Source: CAYGZA01 sp964354135 (GTDB lineage Bacteria; Planctomycetota; Planctomycetia; Pirellulales; Thermoguttaceae). From it: 12,207 bases of DNA. The stretch is taken from contig CAYGZA010000209.1 of NCBI GenBank assembly GCA_964354135.1, positions 1 to 12,207 of the forward strand, given 5' to 3'. The position numbers and the translations under genes are program-made. Numbering within the stretch: position 1 is the stretch's first letter; every line of letters begins with the position of its first letter. Of the stretch, positions 1-6,621 are shown piece after piece. Below the pieces are notes generated by a model that was not told the DNA's origin, made no database searches, and saw nothing but the letters and a program-made list of their open reading frames with translations.

Positions 1-1
1 G

Positions 2-97
2 TCGTTGCCGGGTCAGCACTTCACGGCGGTTTCCCGGGAGATCGTTGACCATGCCGCCAGGGGCTGGTGCGCCACGCCCCATAAGATACCCACTTAA
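2..97 (+). CDS. Possible C-terminal end of an unrecognised protein, cut by the window edge
   Basis: A frame open from the left edge reads about 31 residues (SLPGQHFTAVSREIVDHAAR, then GWCATPHKIPT) and stops at TAA 95-97. The composition looks protein-like and a gene should end near here, but the piece is too short to assign a family. On the minus strand an ATG at 52 also opens a frame running off the edge, without a Shine-Dalgarno sequence, so the coding strand is not certain. The following 98-322 holds no gene I can support, only the short tandem repeat listed separately. Confidence 0.25.
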   Translation, partial: SLPGQHFTAVSREIVDHAARGWCATPHKIPT

Positions 98-224
98 GTC
101 CTTATCCGGCAAAGGATTACGGTTCGGCCGTCTCTGGCCCAAAACGTGCCAAACGCCTCATGTTGTCCACAATGCGATTTTGGCCACTTCAGAGGAGGCC
201 GCGGTCCCGAGGGTGGTCAACAAG

Positions 225-261
225 GGCAGAGGGAAGCAGGCAGAGGGAAGCAGGCAAAGGG
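225..261. repeat. 14-bp tandem repeat, about 2.6 copies
   Basis: The unit GGCAGAGGGAAGCA occurs at 225-238 and again, identical, at 239-252. A partial third copy (GGCAAAGGG) follows at 253-261. It lies in the non-coding stretch downstream of the minus-strand ROK kinase. It has no coding role and looks like replication slippage or a small fragment of a dispersed repeat. Confidence 0.85.
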
Positions 262-322
262 CCACGTTGTGCGACCGGCCCGGCAACGGCGACGTCTTCA
301 CGGCGTCGCGGACCGAAGAGAC

Positions 323-1417
323 TCACACCCGGCGCGTGGCCGAGGTCTCTTGCACCGCGTGACGGGAGTCGTCGCCGGAGTGCCGCAGCGATGCGAAGTG
401 CTCCACCCGGGCGATCCCGGCCGCGCCGATCAGCCCGGCGTCGCCGCCCAGCGTGGCGAAGTCGAGGATCGTCCGCTCCGCAAGGATCGGGAACGCCCTG
501 CGGCGGACCTCCTCCTGCACCCGGGCCAGAAAGCGCCGCCCCAATTCCCGCTGGCTTCCCCCGAAGGTCATGGCCCCGCCGATGAGCACACCGCTCGGAT
601 CGATGGTGTGGAGCAGGGTGACGATGCCCATGCCCAGATAGCGGGCCGTTTCCAGGACGATTTCCAGGGCCAGGTCGTCCCCCGCCTCGGCCTCTTCGGC
701 CACCAGAAGCGGCGTCAGCTCCGCCCCCGCGGCCAGCCGCCCGGCAATCGAGCTGGACCGGCCCGCGGCAATGGCGTCCCGCGTGCGGCCGATCACGCCG
801 TTGGCGCTGGCGTAGGACTCCAAGTGACCCCGCTGCCCGCAGGAGCAGATCCGGGCGTCGTCCGCCGGATCGATGAGGATGTGGCCGCACTCGGTGCCGT
901 GGCCGTTTTCGCCCTCGATGATCAAGTCGCCGATGATGATCCCGCAGCCGACGCCGGTGCCCAGCGTCAGTAGGATCAGGCTGCGGAAGGAGCGGCCGGA
1001 GCCGACCCAGAACTCGCCGTAGGCCGCGGCCGAGGCGTCGTTGGCCAGCGCGACCGGCAGCCCGCAGTGATGGCTCACGCGGTCGCGGATCGGGAACCCG
1101 CCCCAACCCTTGAAGTTCGTGGGGTTGACCATCACGCCGGCGCGGAAGTCGAGGATCCCGGGCGAGCCGAGCCCGACCGCGGCGACCGCCGAAGGCTCCA
1201 GCCCGCAATCGGCGATTCCCTTGCGGACGGCTTGGCCCATGCGGCAGGCGGCATCTTCGGGGCCGCGCTGGACCTCGGTGGGGATGCTGTGCCAGCAGAG
1301 CGGCCGGCCCAGGTCGTCGACCAAGCCGAGCTTGACCGTGGTGCCGCCGAGGTCGATCCCGACGAAAAACGGCGCCTTGGCTTCCCGAACGGAGACAATC
1401 TGCCGAGTCTCGGCCAT
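323..1417 (-). CDS. ROK-family sugar kinase (glucokinase-like)
   Basis: This 364-residue cytoplasmic kinase probably phosphorylates glucose or a related hexose with ATP, feeding glycolysis. The N-terminal phosphate-binding motif IDLGGTTVKL is at residues 21-30. The catalytic Asp lies in ALANDASA (Asp127). A second phosphate loop LGTGVG is at 152-157. The ROK signature EGENGHGTECGHI (168-180) precedes the zinc site CSCGQRGHLE (191-200), in which the usual third Cys is His198. IGG at 279-281 belongs to the adenosine site. The length is slightly above the roughly 300-320 residues usual for ROK kinases, with a short divergent C-terminal tail. The ATG at 1417 places the motif at the normal distance and has an AGGA about 10 nt upstream; the frame stays open to 1630, but that extension has no family resemblance. 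Sugar specificity cannot be read from the sequence. A 7-bp inverted repeat (316-322/345-351) spans the stop codon and could help termination. Confidence 0.9.
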   Translation of the reverse strand: MAETRQIVSVREAKAPFFVGIDLGGTTVKLGLVDDLGRPLCWHSIPTEVQRGPEDAACRMGQAVRKGIADCGLEPSAVAAVGLGSPGILDFRAGVMVNPTNFKGWGGFPIRDRVSHHCGLPVALANDASAAAYGEFWVGSGRSFRSLILLTLGTGVGCGIIIGDLIIEGENGHGTECGHILIDPADDARICSCGQRGHLESYASANGVIGRTRDAIAAGRSSSIAGRLAAGAELTPLLVAEEAEAGDDLALEIVLETARYLGMGIVTLLHTIDPSGVLIGGAMTFGGSQRELGRRFLARVQEEVRRRAFPILAERTILDFATLGGDAGLIGAAGIARVEHFASLRHSGDDSRHAVQETSATRRV

Positions 1418-1472
1418 GGCCAATCGTCCTGCCGCAGGTTTCGCGCCTTCCCGGGATCGTGCAACAACTCCT

Positions 1473-1502
1473 AGTATAGGCAGCGGCGGGCTGGACTGGC
1501 GA
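1473..1502 (-). promoter_or_regulatory. Candidate sigma70 promoter of the ROK kinase gene
   Basis: On the minus strand a -10 box TATACT (5 of 6 to consensus) lies at 1478-1473, with TCGCCA (4 of 6) at 1502-1497 and an 18-bp spacer. Transcription would begin near 1466, giving a leader of about 49 nt. It is supported by position and similarity only. Confidence 0.4.
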
Positions 1503-1653
1503 GCCGGCCGAGGAGCTTGCTTGACGAACCGGCGGGCAGGGACGGCCACCAGATCGGGGTACGCGGTTTTTGACCCACAGAGGGGCATCACCCTTCCGGG
1601 CGGTCGTTGCCGCGGCTGATGTCTCTCCAAGTCCGCACTAGCGTTGACTTTGC

Positions 1654-1682
1654 TTGCAAATGGCCTAGCGCGGGATTAGGAT
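1654..1682 (+). promoter_or_regulatory. Weak candidate promoter of the TPR/DPFA protein gene
   Basis: TTGCAA (1654-1659) and TAGGAT (1677-1682) are separated by 17 bp, each matching 4 of 6 consensus bases. A better -35-like TTGACT lies at 1644-1649 but has no suitable -10 at the right distance. Start would be near 1689, about 50 nt before the gene. The rest of the 320-bp divergent spacer (1418-1738) shows nothing else I can name. Confidence 0.3.
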
Positions 1683-1738
1683 TTACAGGAACGCCGGCCC
1701 GCCTTGCACTTACCGTTTTTCGCCGCTAGGAGTCCGTT

Positions 1739-3067
1739 ATGTCGAGGAGATTCGCTGTGTTGGTCGGAGGACTGCTCCTCCTTGGCACCACGTCGGTGCG
1801 AGCCCAGGATGCCATCTCGGGCCAGACCTATGGGGCCGGCGTCCACGCCTATTTCACGGGCGATTATCGCCGCGCCCACGACCTCTTGACTTCGGCCATT
1901 GCCACGGCGGCCAGCGACCCTCGGTTCTATTACTTCCGCGGGCTGTGCTATTTGAAGCTCGGCCGGGAAGACGAGGCGAAGCAGGACTTCCAGAAGGGGG
2001 CCAAGCTGGAAACGACCGATCCGGACAAGGTCTACAACGTCAGCAAGGCGCTGGAGCGCGTGCAGGGCGGCGGCCGGTCTGTGCTGGAGCAGTATCGGGC
2101 GGAGGCCCGCCTCCTGGCGTTCAAGCGTTCGGAGGAGCTGCGAAAGGCCCGCTACGAGCAACTCCGCCGCGAGGAGACCCGCGTATTACAGCAACAGGCG
2201 ACCGGGGCCCCCGGCGCCGCCGGACAGCCCGCGCCGACCCCGCCCGACGTGACCTTCGGCGAGCAGGGAGTGCCGAAGCCCGTGCCGGCCAGGCCCGCGG
2301 TGCCGGGGCCGGAGAAAGCGCCCGGTGTGGCCGCGCCCGCGGTCCCGGCGCCTCCTCCCGAAGACCCGTTCGCGACGGAGCCGGCCAAGGCGCCGGCCGC
2401 TCCGACGGCGCCCGCTGGGGTGAAGACACCTGCTCCCGCTCACGGCCACGCTCTGGAGAAGAAGCCGTTGATGGAGCCGAAGATCCCGGCCAAAGAGGTT
2501 CCGCCGCCCGAGGGCGTTGAGGCGGATCCGTTCGCCATGCCGTTCGCTCCCGGCCCTGCCCCCGCGGCTGCAAAGCCACCCGCGGCCGCGAAGGAACCCG
2601 CCGCGGAAGCCGATCCGTTCGCTCCCGCGCCCATTGACGAGAAGACGGCGGCCAAGAAAGCGCTCGACAAGAAGGCGGCGGAGGATGCCGTCGTGGGAAG
2701 GCCCGAAGCGGCCGGCACGGCCTCGAAGACGAAGAAGCCGGCGGCTGCCAAGGAGCCGGCGGAAGAGGGCGACCTCTTCGCCCCGAGCGGCGCCGCAACG
2801 AAGAAGTCGACGCCCAAGAAGGGCCCCTCATCCTCGAAGAAGGCACCGGCGGCCACAGAGCCCGCCGCCGATGAGGCCGACCCGTTCGCAACCGATGCCC
2901 CGCCGGCCGCAGGAAAATCCTCGACCAAGAAGGCTACCTCGACGAAGCGAGGAACCCCTAAGAAGGCGGCGGGCCCTGCGGCCCAGGACGCCGAGGACCC
3001 GTTCGCCGCCGATCCGGCTGCCGACGAGGCCCCCGCCGCCGGAAAGAACCGGCCGAACAAGAAGTAG
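1739..3067 (+). CDS. Exported TPR protein with Pro/Ala/Lys-rich tail carrying DPFA repeats
   Basis: This 442-residue protein has an unknown function. A Sec signal peptide is clear: basic MSRR, a hydrophobic core to about residue 16, and a likely cleavage after VRA (residue 22). Residues 31-90 form about one and a half TPR units (GDYRRAHDLLTSAI, then FYYFRGLCYLKLGREDEAKQ). A charged helical stretch at 100-152 is probably coiled coil. From about 155 to the end the chain is low complexity, rich in Pro, Ala and Lys, with six DPFA-type motifs (five DPFA, one DLFA). The part after residue 300 adds many KK pairs. The ATG is preceded by AGGAG at 1728-1732 with 6-nt spacing. The protein probably acts outside the cytoplasmic membrane, with the TPR part binding a partner and the tail contacting cell-wall or anionic polymers. 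That role is inference. It stands alone, divergent from the ROK kinase and convergent with floA. Confidence 0.85.
   Translation: MSRRFAVLVGGLLLLGTTSVRAQDAISGQTYGAGVHAYFTGDYRRAHDLLTSAIATAASDPRFYYFRGLCYLKLGREDEAKQDFQKGAKLETTDPDKVYNVSKALERVQGGGRSVLEQYRAEARLLAFKRSEELRKARYEQLRREETRVLQQQATGAPGAAGQPAPTPPDVTFGEQGVPKPVPARPAVPGPEKAPGVAAPAVPAPPPEDPFATEPAKAPAAPTAPAGVKTPAPAHGHALEKKPLMEPKIPAKEVPPPEGVEADPFAMPFAPGPAPAAAKPPAAAKEPAAEADPFAPAPIDEKTAAKKALDKKAAEDAVVGRPEAAGTASKTKKPAAAKEPAEEGDLFAPSGAATKKSTPKKGPSSSKKAPAATEPAADEADPFATDAPPAAGKSSTKKATSTKRGTPKKAAGPAAQDAEDPFAADPAADEAPAAGKNRPNKK
2363..3007 (+). repeat. Six degenerate DPFA motif repeats inside the TPR protein gene
   Basis: Codons for DPFA occur at 2363-2374, 2525-2536, 2612-2623, 2879-2890 and 2996-3007, with a DLFA variant at 2771-2782. 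An acidic residue lies one or two positions before the motif Asp each time (ED, EAD or EGD). Spacings are irregular (54, 29, 53, 36 and 39 residues) and the linkers differ in sequence. The motif is therefore conserved within the protein while the DNA between copies has diverged. Confidence 0.85.
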
Positions 3068-3073
3068 GCCCGC

Positions 3074-3086
3074 GCGGCTCTGCCGC
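3074..3086. terminator. Short GC hairpin between convergent genes, possible terminator
   Basis: GCGGC (3074-3078) and GCCGC (3082-3086) can pair with a 3-nt TCT loop in the 50-bp gap between the stop codons of the TPR gene and floA. There is no T-run on either strand, so intrinsic termination would be weak at best. Confidence 0.25.
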
Positions 3087-3117
3087 AACGACTGCCCGCG
3101 CCCCAGTGTCTCCGCCG

Positions 3118-4116
3118 TCACGCCGCGCTGGGGCCGCGATTCCGGGACCCTTCCAGGTTGCCCTCGCGGAACGCCGCGGCCATCGCCAGGGGAACTTCGG
3201 CCTCGGCCAGGAGCACCCCGGCGCGATTGCGGGCCACCTCGGCCTTCATCTCTTGCTCGCGGGCCATGGCCAACGCGCGGCGTTCCTCGGCCTTGGCCTT
3301 AGCGACGCGGGTATCCGCCTCCGCTTGATCGGCCTGGAGCCGGGCGCCGATGTTCTCCCCCACGTCGATGTCGGCGATGTCGATGGAGACGATCTCGAAG
3401 GCCGTCTGCGCGTCCAGCCCGCGCTCCAGCACCGCCTTGGAGATTTTGTCCGGGTTTTCCATCACCAGCAGGTGCGTCTCCGAGGAGCCGATCGCGGTGA
3501 TGATCCCCTCGCCGACCCGGGCGATGATCGTCTCTTCAGTGGCTCCGCCGATGAGCCGTTTCAGGTTGGTCCGCACCGTGACCCGGGCCCGGACCCGCAG
3601 CTCCACGCCGTTCTTGGCGATCGCGCCGAGGGTCGACTTGTGGCTTTTCACCGGGTCGGGGCAGTCGATCACCTTGGGGTAGACGCTCGTTTGCACGGCC
3701 TCCAGCACGTCTCGCCCGGCCAGGTCGATGGCGGCGCCGCGGTCGAAGTTCAAATCGAGGTCGGCCCGATGGGCGGCGATCAGCGCCCGGATCACCTTGG
3801 GCACGTTGCCCCCGGCCAGGTAATGGGCCTCGAGACGGCGGGTGCTGATCCCGATCTCTTGTTCATCCCCGATGCCGGCTTGCAGGGCCATGATCTTCGC
3901 CTGCACGATCATCCGCGAGGGGACCTGCCGAAAGCTCATCCCGATCAGCTCGAGGAACGAGACGCGGGCATTGGACATGTAGGCCTGGAACCACAGGTTC
4001 CCGTAGAGCAGCACGATGATCGCCAATACCCCGAAGAAGAGAACGGCGACGGCCGCTCCGGCAATGATCCAAGGGGTCCACTGTAACGCCAGCAAGATGG
4101 GCATCGCGTATCGCAT
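3118..4116 (-). CDS. floA: Flotillin-like protein FloA (UPF0365/SPFH-related membrane scaffold)
   Basis: FloA proteins oligomerise on the cytoplasmic membrane and organise functional membrane microdomains. This 332-residue protein has a single long hydrophobic segment at 17-38. It is followed by the SPFH-like core with the near-invariant blocks LEAHYLAGGNV (95-105), AAIDLAGRDVLEAVQ (128-142), VRARVTVRTN (175-184), GGATEETIIARVGEGI (190-205) and FEIVSIDIADIDVG (240-253). An Ala/Glu-rich helical region at 262-310 ends in AEVPLAMAAAFREGN. These match Bacillus FloA closely from memory. The usual tail after REGN, about 30 residues with an MDYY-like motif, is replaced by 12 unrelated residues. The ATG at 4116 has an excellent AGGAGG 5 nt upstream (4122-4127). 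The gene is divergent from a membrane GTPase across 133 bp and converges on the TPR gene. Confidence 0.95.
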   Translation of the reverse strand: MRYAMPILLALQWTPWIIAGAAVAVLFFGVLAIIVLLYGNLWFQAYMSNARVSFLELIGMSFRQVPSRMIVQAKIMALQAGIGDEQEIGISTRRLEAHYLAGGNVPKVIRALIAAHRADLDLNFDRGAAIDLAGRDVLEAVQTSVYPKVIDCPDPVKSHKSTLGAIAKNGVELRVRARVTVRTNLKRLIGGATEETIIARVGEGIITAIGSSETHLLVMENPDKISKAVLERGLDAQTAFEIVSIDIADIDVGENIGARLQADQAEADTRVAKAKAEERRALAMAREQEMKAEVARNRAGVLLAEAEVPLAMAAAFREGNLEGSRNRGPSAA

Positions 4117-4140
4117 GACATCCTCCTGTCTCGCAACGCC

Positions 4141-4180
4141 GGGCGAGGGAATTCGCCCAGGTGGGGCCCGTGCCCTCGCC
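4141..4180. promoter_or_regulatory. Overlapping inverted repeats in the floA/GTPase divergent spacer
   Basis: GGGCGA (4141-4146) can pair with TCGCCC (4153-4158) around a 6-nt loop. Alternatively GGCGAGGG (4142-4149) pairs perfectly with CCCTCGCC (4173-4180) around 23 nt. The two pairings share their left arm and exclude each other. They lie in what would be the floA leader or promoter. A minus-strand -10-like TATGCT sits at 4189-4184 just upstream, without a convincing -35. They could form an operator, a leader switch, or be chance in GC-rich DNA. Confidence 0.35.
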
Positions 4181-4237
4181 GTAAGCATACCGGAAGGCAC
4201 CCCCGGCGAACAGTTCCCCCAAGCGGTGGATTTCTGC

Positions 4238-4243
4238 TATGTT
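4238..4243 (+). promoter_or_regulatory. Candidate -10 box for a leaderless GTPase transcript
   Basis: TATGTT (4238-4243) lies 7 bases before the ATG at 4250, so initiation at the normal distance would begin at or beside the start codon. There is no ribosome binding site in the preceding 20 bases, which fits a leaderless mRNA. The -35 region (TTCCCC at 4214-4219, 18-bp spacer) is poor. Confidence 0.3.
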
Positions 4244-4249
4244 TGTGGT

Positions 4250-6043
4250 ATGAAACGCCCCGAATTGGCCCACCTGGAAGTGCTGGCCGAGATGGACTCC
4301 CTCGCGGAGGCCCTGAAACGATGGGGCGAGGGTGCGCCGGCCTGGCAGCCCGCCCGGACGTGCGCCGCCCTGGTCCACCGCCTCCTCGAGCGGCTCGATT
4401 TGATGCGGATTCGCATGGAAGCACCGCTGGTGGTAGCTACTCTGGGTGGAACGGGTGTCGGGAAGAGCGCCCTGGTAAACGCCCTGGTGGGGGACGATGT
4501 AGCTAAAACGGGCAGATCACGCCCCACCACGCGGTTGCCGACACTTATCTGCCGGCCCGACCTGACCCCCATGATGTTGGGCATCCCGCCGGAGGGCGTC
4601 GCCGTGGTCCAGCGGGACCTCCCGGCACTGGCCAATCTGGTCCTGATCGACTGCCCCGACCCCGACACGGCCGAGTCGGCCGACTCCCCCGGGAGCAACC
4701 TCGCCCGGCTGCGTCGCATCTTGCCACACTGCGACGTGCTCCTGGTGCCCACCACGCAGCAGAAGTACCGCAGCGCCCGCGTCGCCGAGGAGCTGGCGCA
4801 AGCGGCTTCCGGGGCCCGGCTGGTCTTCGTCCAGACGCACGCCGACGCGGACGAGGACATCCGCGACGACTGGCGGCGGGTGATCGAGCCGCAATACGCC
4901 CCCGGGCACATCTTCCTTGTCGACTGCCCGGCCGCGCTGGCCGACGCCCGCAGCGGCCTGGAGCCGCGGGGGGAATTCGCCGGGCTGATGGACTTGCTCA
5001 CCCGGCAGTTGGCCGGCACGGCGGCCGCCAGGATTCGCCGGGCGAATCTCCTCGATCTGACAGAGGAAACACTCCAGTTGTGCCGCGAGCGGCTCGACGA
5101 GTTGAAGCCGGCCCTGGCGGCGCTTGAAGAGGCAATCCGGACACAACGGACCCGGTTGGCCGCCCGGCTTGCCGGGCCGATGCGGAGCGAGCTGCTGGCC
5201 AGCCGGCGGCAGTGGGAAAACCGGCTCTTGGGCCAGATCATCTCCCGCTGGGGGTTCAGCCCGTTTGCTTTCGTGCTTCGCGTCTATCAGGGGCTGGGCG
5301 GGCTGCTCATGGGGAGTCTGCTCTTCCGGGCGCGGACGCCGACCCAGATGGCCTTGTGGGGCGCGGTCGAGGGCGTGCGGACGTGGCGAAAGCGCCGCCG
5401 AGAGGGCCAAACCCAGGCCCGCGCCGCCCGGGCAGTCACCGGCTGCTGGGACGAGGCGGAGCTGCGGGCCGCCGCTCTGGTGATCGACGGCCACGCGGCG
5501 GAGGCGGGACTAGCGCGCGAGGCCGCGGGCTACGAGACGGTGACCGCGGAAGCGGACGAGACCGTCCAGGCGTTTGTGGCCGGGGTGGCGGGAGAGTTGG
5601 AGTCGCTGCTGGGGCGGGTGGCCAATCGGCACGCCGGCTGGTTTACCCGCTGGCGATACGAGTTCATGCTCTTGGCCATGCTGGGAGTGATCTTGTACCG
5701 CCCGGCCAGGAATTTCTTCTACGACTCGTGGTTTGCTTCCCCCTCGGTGCAACTCTACGGACTGGATTTCTACCTCTTGTCGCTCTTCTGGTTCCTGGCC
5801 TGGTGCGTGCTCTTGCTGTGGGGGTTCAACAGCCGGTTGCGGGGCGGCCTGCGCCGGGAGATCGAACAGTTGGCCGAAGGGTGGACTGGCCAGCGCCCTG
5901 CCGCGGGAGTCTTTGCCCGGTTGGAGGGGGAGTGCCTCCGCGCCGGGCGCTTTCGTGGGGAGCTGGATCGCCTCCGGGAGCAGGTGGCCGGGCTGAAGGA
6001 CCGGATCGCGGCGGCCGGAGAGCCACTGGGGCATAAACGCTAA
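4250..6043 (+). CDS. Membrane-anchored GTPase of P-loop, dynamin-like or ribosome-binding GTPase type
   Basis: This 597-residue protein has a G domain in its first 255 residues. The P-loop GGTGVGKS is at 66-73. A G2-like RPTT is at 91-94. The G3 position reads LIDCPDPD (132-139), lacking the usual Gly. The G4 position reads VQTHADAD (194-201), THAD instead of NKxD. After it come a helical segment (about 260-330), a moderately hydrophobic stretch (338-358), and a probable helical hairpin of two membrane segments at about 471-487 and 503-526. The C-terminus is helical. G domain, helices and membrane hairpin resemble bacterial dynamin-like or stress-type GTPases, suggesting a role at the cytoplasmic membrane, but the substrate is unknown. 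The ATG at 4250 lacks a Shine-Dalgarno sequence; the frame is open upstream but overlaps the floA start. tadA follows 56 nt downstream and is probably co-transcribed. Confidence 0.85.
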   Translation: MKRPELAHLEVLAEMDSLAEALKRWGEGAPAWQPARTCAALVHRLLERLDLMRIRMEAPLVVATLGGTGVGKSALVNALVGDDVAKTGRSRPTTRLPTLICRPDLTPMMLGIPPEGVAVVQRDLPALANLVLIDCPDPDTAESADSPGSNLARLRRILPHCDVLLVPTTQQKYRSARVAEELAQAASGARLVFVQTHADADEDIRDDWRRVIEPQYAPGHIFLVDCPAALADARSGLEPRGEFAGLMDLLTRQLAGTAAARIRRANLLDLTEETLQLCRERLDELKPALAALEEAIRTQRTRLAARLAGPMRSELLASRRQWENRLLGQIISRWGFSPFAFVLRVYQGLGGLLMGSLLFRARTPTQMALWGAVEGVRTWRKRRREGQTQARAARAVTGCWDEAELRAAALVIDGHAAEAGLAREAAGYETVTAEADETVQAFVAGVAGELESLLGRVANRHAGWFTRWRYEFMLLAMLGVILYRPARNFFYDSWFASPSVQLYGLDFYLLSLFWFLAWCVLLLWGFNSRLRGGLRREIEQLAEGWTGQRPAAGVFARLEGECLRAGRFRGELDRLREQVAGLKDRIAAAGEPLGHKR

Positions 6044-6099
6044 GTGATGACGACTCGCGCCCGTTTAGGGGCCGACCGCACGTCGGCCCGTTCGCAGCC

Positions 6100-6558
6100 G
6101 TGTACGACCGCTACATGAAACTCGCATTGGACGAGGCCCGCGCGGCCTTGGACGAGAACGAGGTGCCGATCGGCGCCGTGATCGTGCGCGAAGACCGCGT
6201 CATCGCCCGGGCGCACAACCAGCGGGAGCAGCTCCGCGACCCCACCGCCCACGCCGAGATGATCGCCATCACCCAGGCCGCCGCGGCACTCGGCTCGTGG
6301 CGGCTGGACGGGTGTACGCTCTACGTGACGCTGGAGCCCTGCCCGATGTGCGCCGGGGCCATCCTCCAGGCCCGCATTCCCACCGTCGTCTACGGGGCGG
6401 CCGATCCCAAGGCCGGGGCCGTACACACGCTCTTTCGCTTGCTGGACGACCCGCGGCTCAATCACCGCTCGCTGGTCGTCTCGAACGTGTTGGCCGAGCC
6501 GTGCGGGCAGATCCTCTCCGAGTTCTTCCGAAAGCAGCGGCAGTTGGGGAAAAAGTAG
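6100..6558 (+). CDS. tadA: tRNA-specific adenosine deaminase TadA (A34 to inosine)
   Basis: TadA deaminates adenosine 34 to inosine in the tRNA-Arg(ACG) anticodon, allowing one tRNA to read CGU, CGC and CGA. The 152-residue protein carries the zinc deaminase motifs HAE (51-53, with His51 as ligand and Glu53 as proton shuttle) and PCPMCAG (80-86, with Cys81 and Cys84 as ligands). Asn40 of AHN and the block EVPIGAVIV (21-29) are also typical. The C-terminal segment LFRLLDDPRLNHR and the final helix (ILSEFFRKQRQ) are features of bacterial TadA rather than cytidine or guanine deaminases. The start is probably GTG at 6100; an ATG at 6115 is possible and would trim the first helix. Neither has a ribosome binding site. 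Only 56 nt separate it from the GTPase stop, so the two may share a transcript. Confidence 0.93.
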   Translation: MYDRYMKLALDEARAALDENEVPIGAVIVREDRVIARAHNQREQLRDPTAHAEMIAITQAAAALGSWRLDGCTLYVTLEPCPMCAGAILQARIPTVVYGAADPKAGAVHTLFRLLDDPRLNHRSLVVSNVLAEPCGQILSEFFRKQRQLGKK

Positions 6559-6592
6559 CCGGCGCCGGCCCGTCGGCGTCTTCGGCGGAAAC

Positions 6593-6621
6593 TTGACAGC
6601 ACCGCCGGGCCCGTCGATAAT
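6593..6621 (+). promoter_or_regulatory. Near-consensus sigma70 promoter of the Gfo/Idh/MocA gene
   Basis: A perfect -35 TTGACA (6593-6598) and GATAAT (6616-6621, 5 of 6) are spaced by exactly 17 bp. Transcription should start near 6628, leaving a leader of about 75 nt before the ATG at 6703. This is the strongest promoter in the window and separates the dehydrogenase from the upstream tadA unit. Confidence 0.8.

Noticed and set aside
225..261. CRISPR-like array
   Set aside because: The 14-bp units are directly adjacent with no spacers, and there are no cas genes.
146..973. A 275-codon plus-strand frame opposite the ROK kinase
   Set aside because: It is a shadow of the kinase gene and begins in repeat-containing non-coding DNA.
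1418..1630. N-terminal extension of the ROK kinase by 71 residues
   Set aside because: The extension has no resemblance to ROK proteins and covers the likely promoter. The ATG at 1417 gives the normal distance to the phosphate-binding motif.
2121..2891. Long minus-strand and alternate plus-strand frames across the Pro/Ala/Lys tail of the TPR gene
   Set aside because: They give arginine- or serine-rich translations typical of wrong frames in GC-rich low-complexity DNA. The plus frame with signal peptide, TPR and DPFA motifs is the real one.
3106..4086. A 326-codon plus-strand frame opposite floA
   Set aside because: The minus strand encodes a clear FloA with AGGAGG at its start. The antisense translation is compositionally skewed, with no motif.
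4016..4249. Upstream extension of the GTPase frame to an ATG at 4016
   Set aside because: It would run antisense through the floA start and its ribosome binding site, and its sequence looks non-coding.
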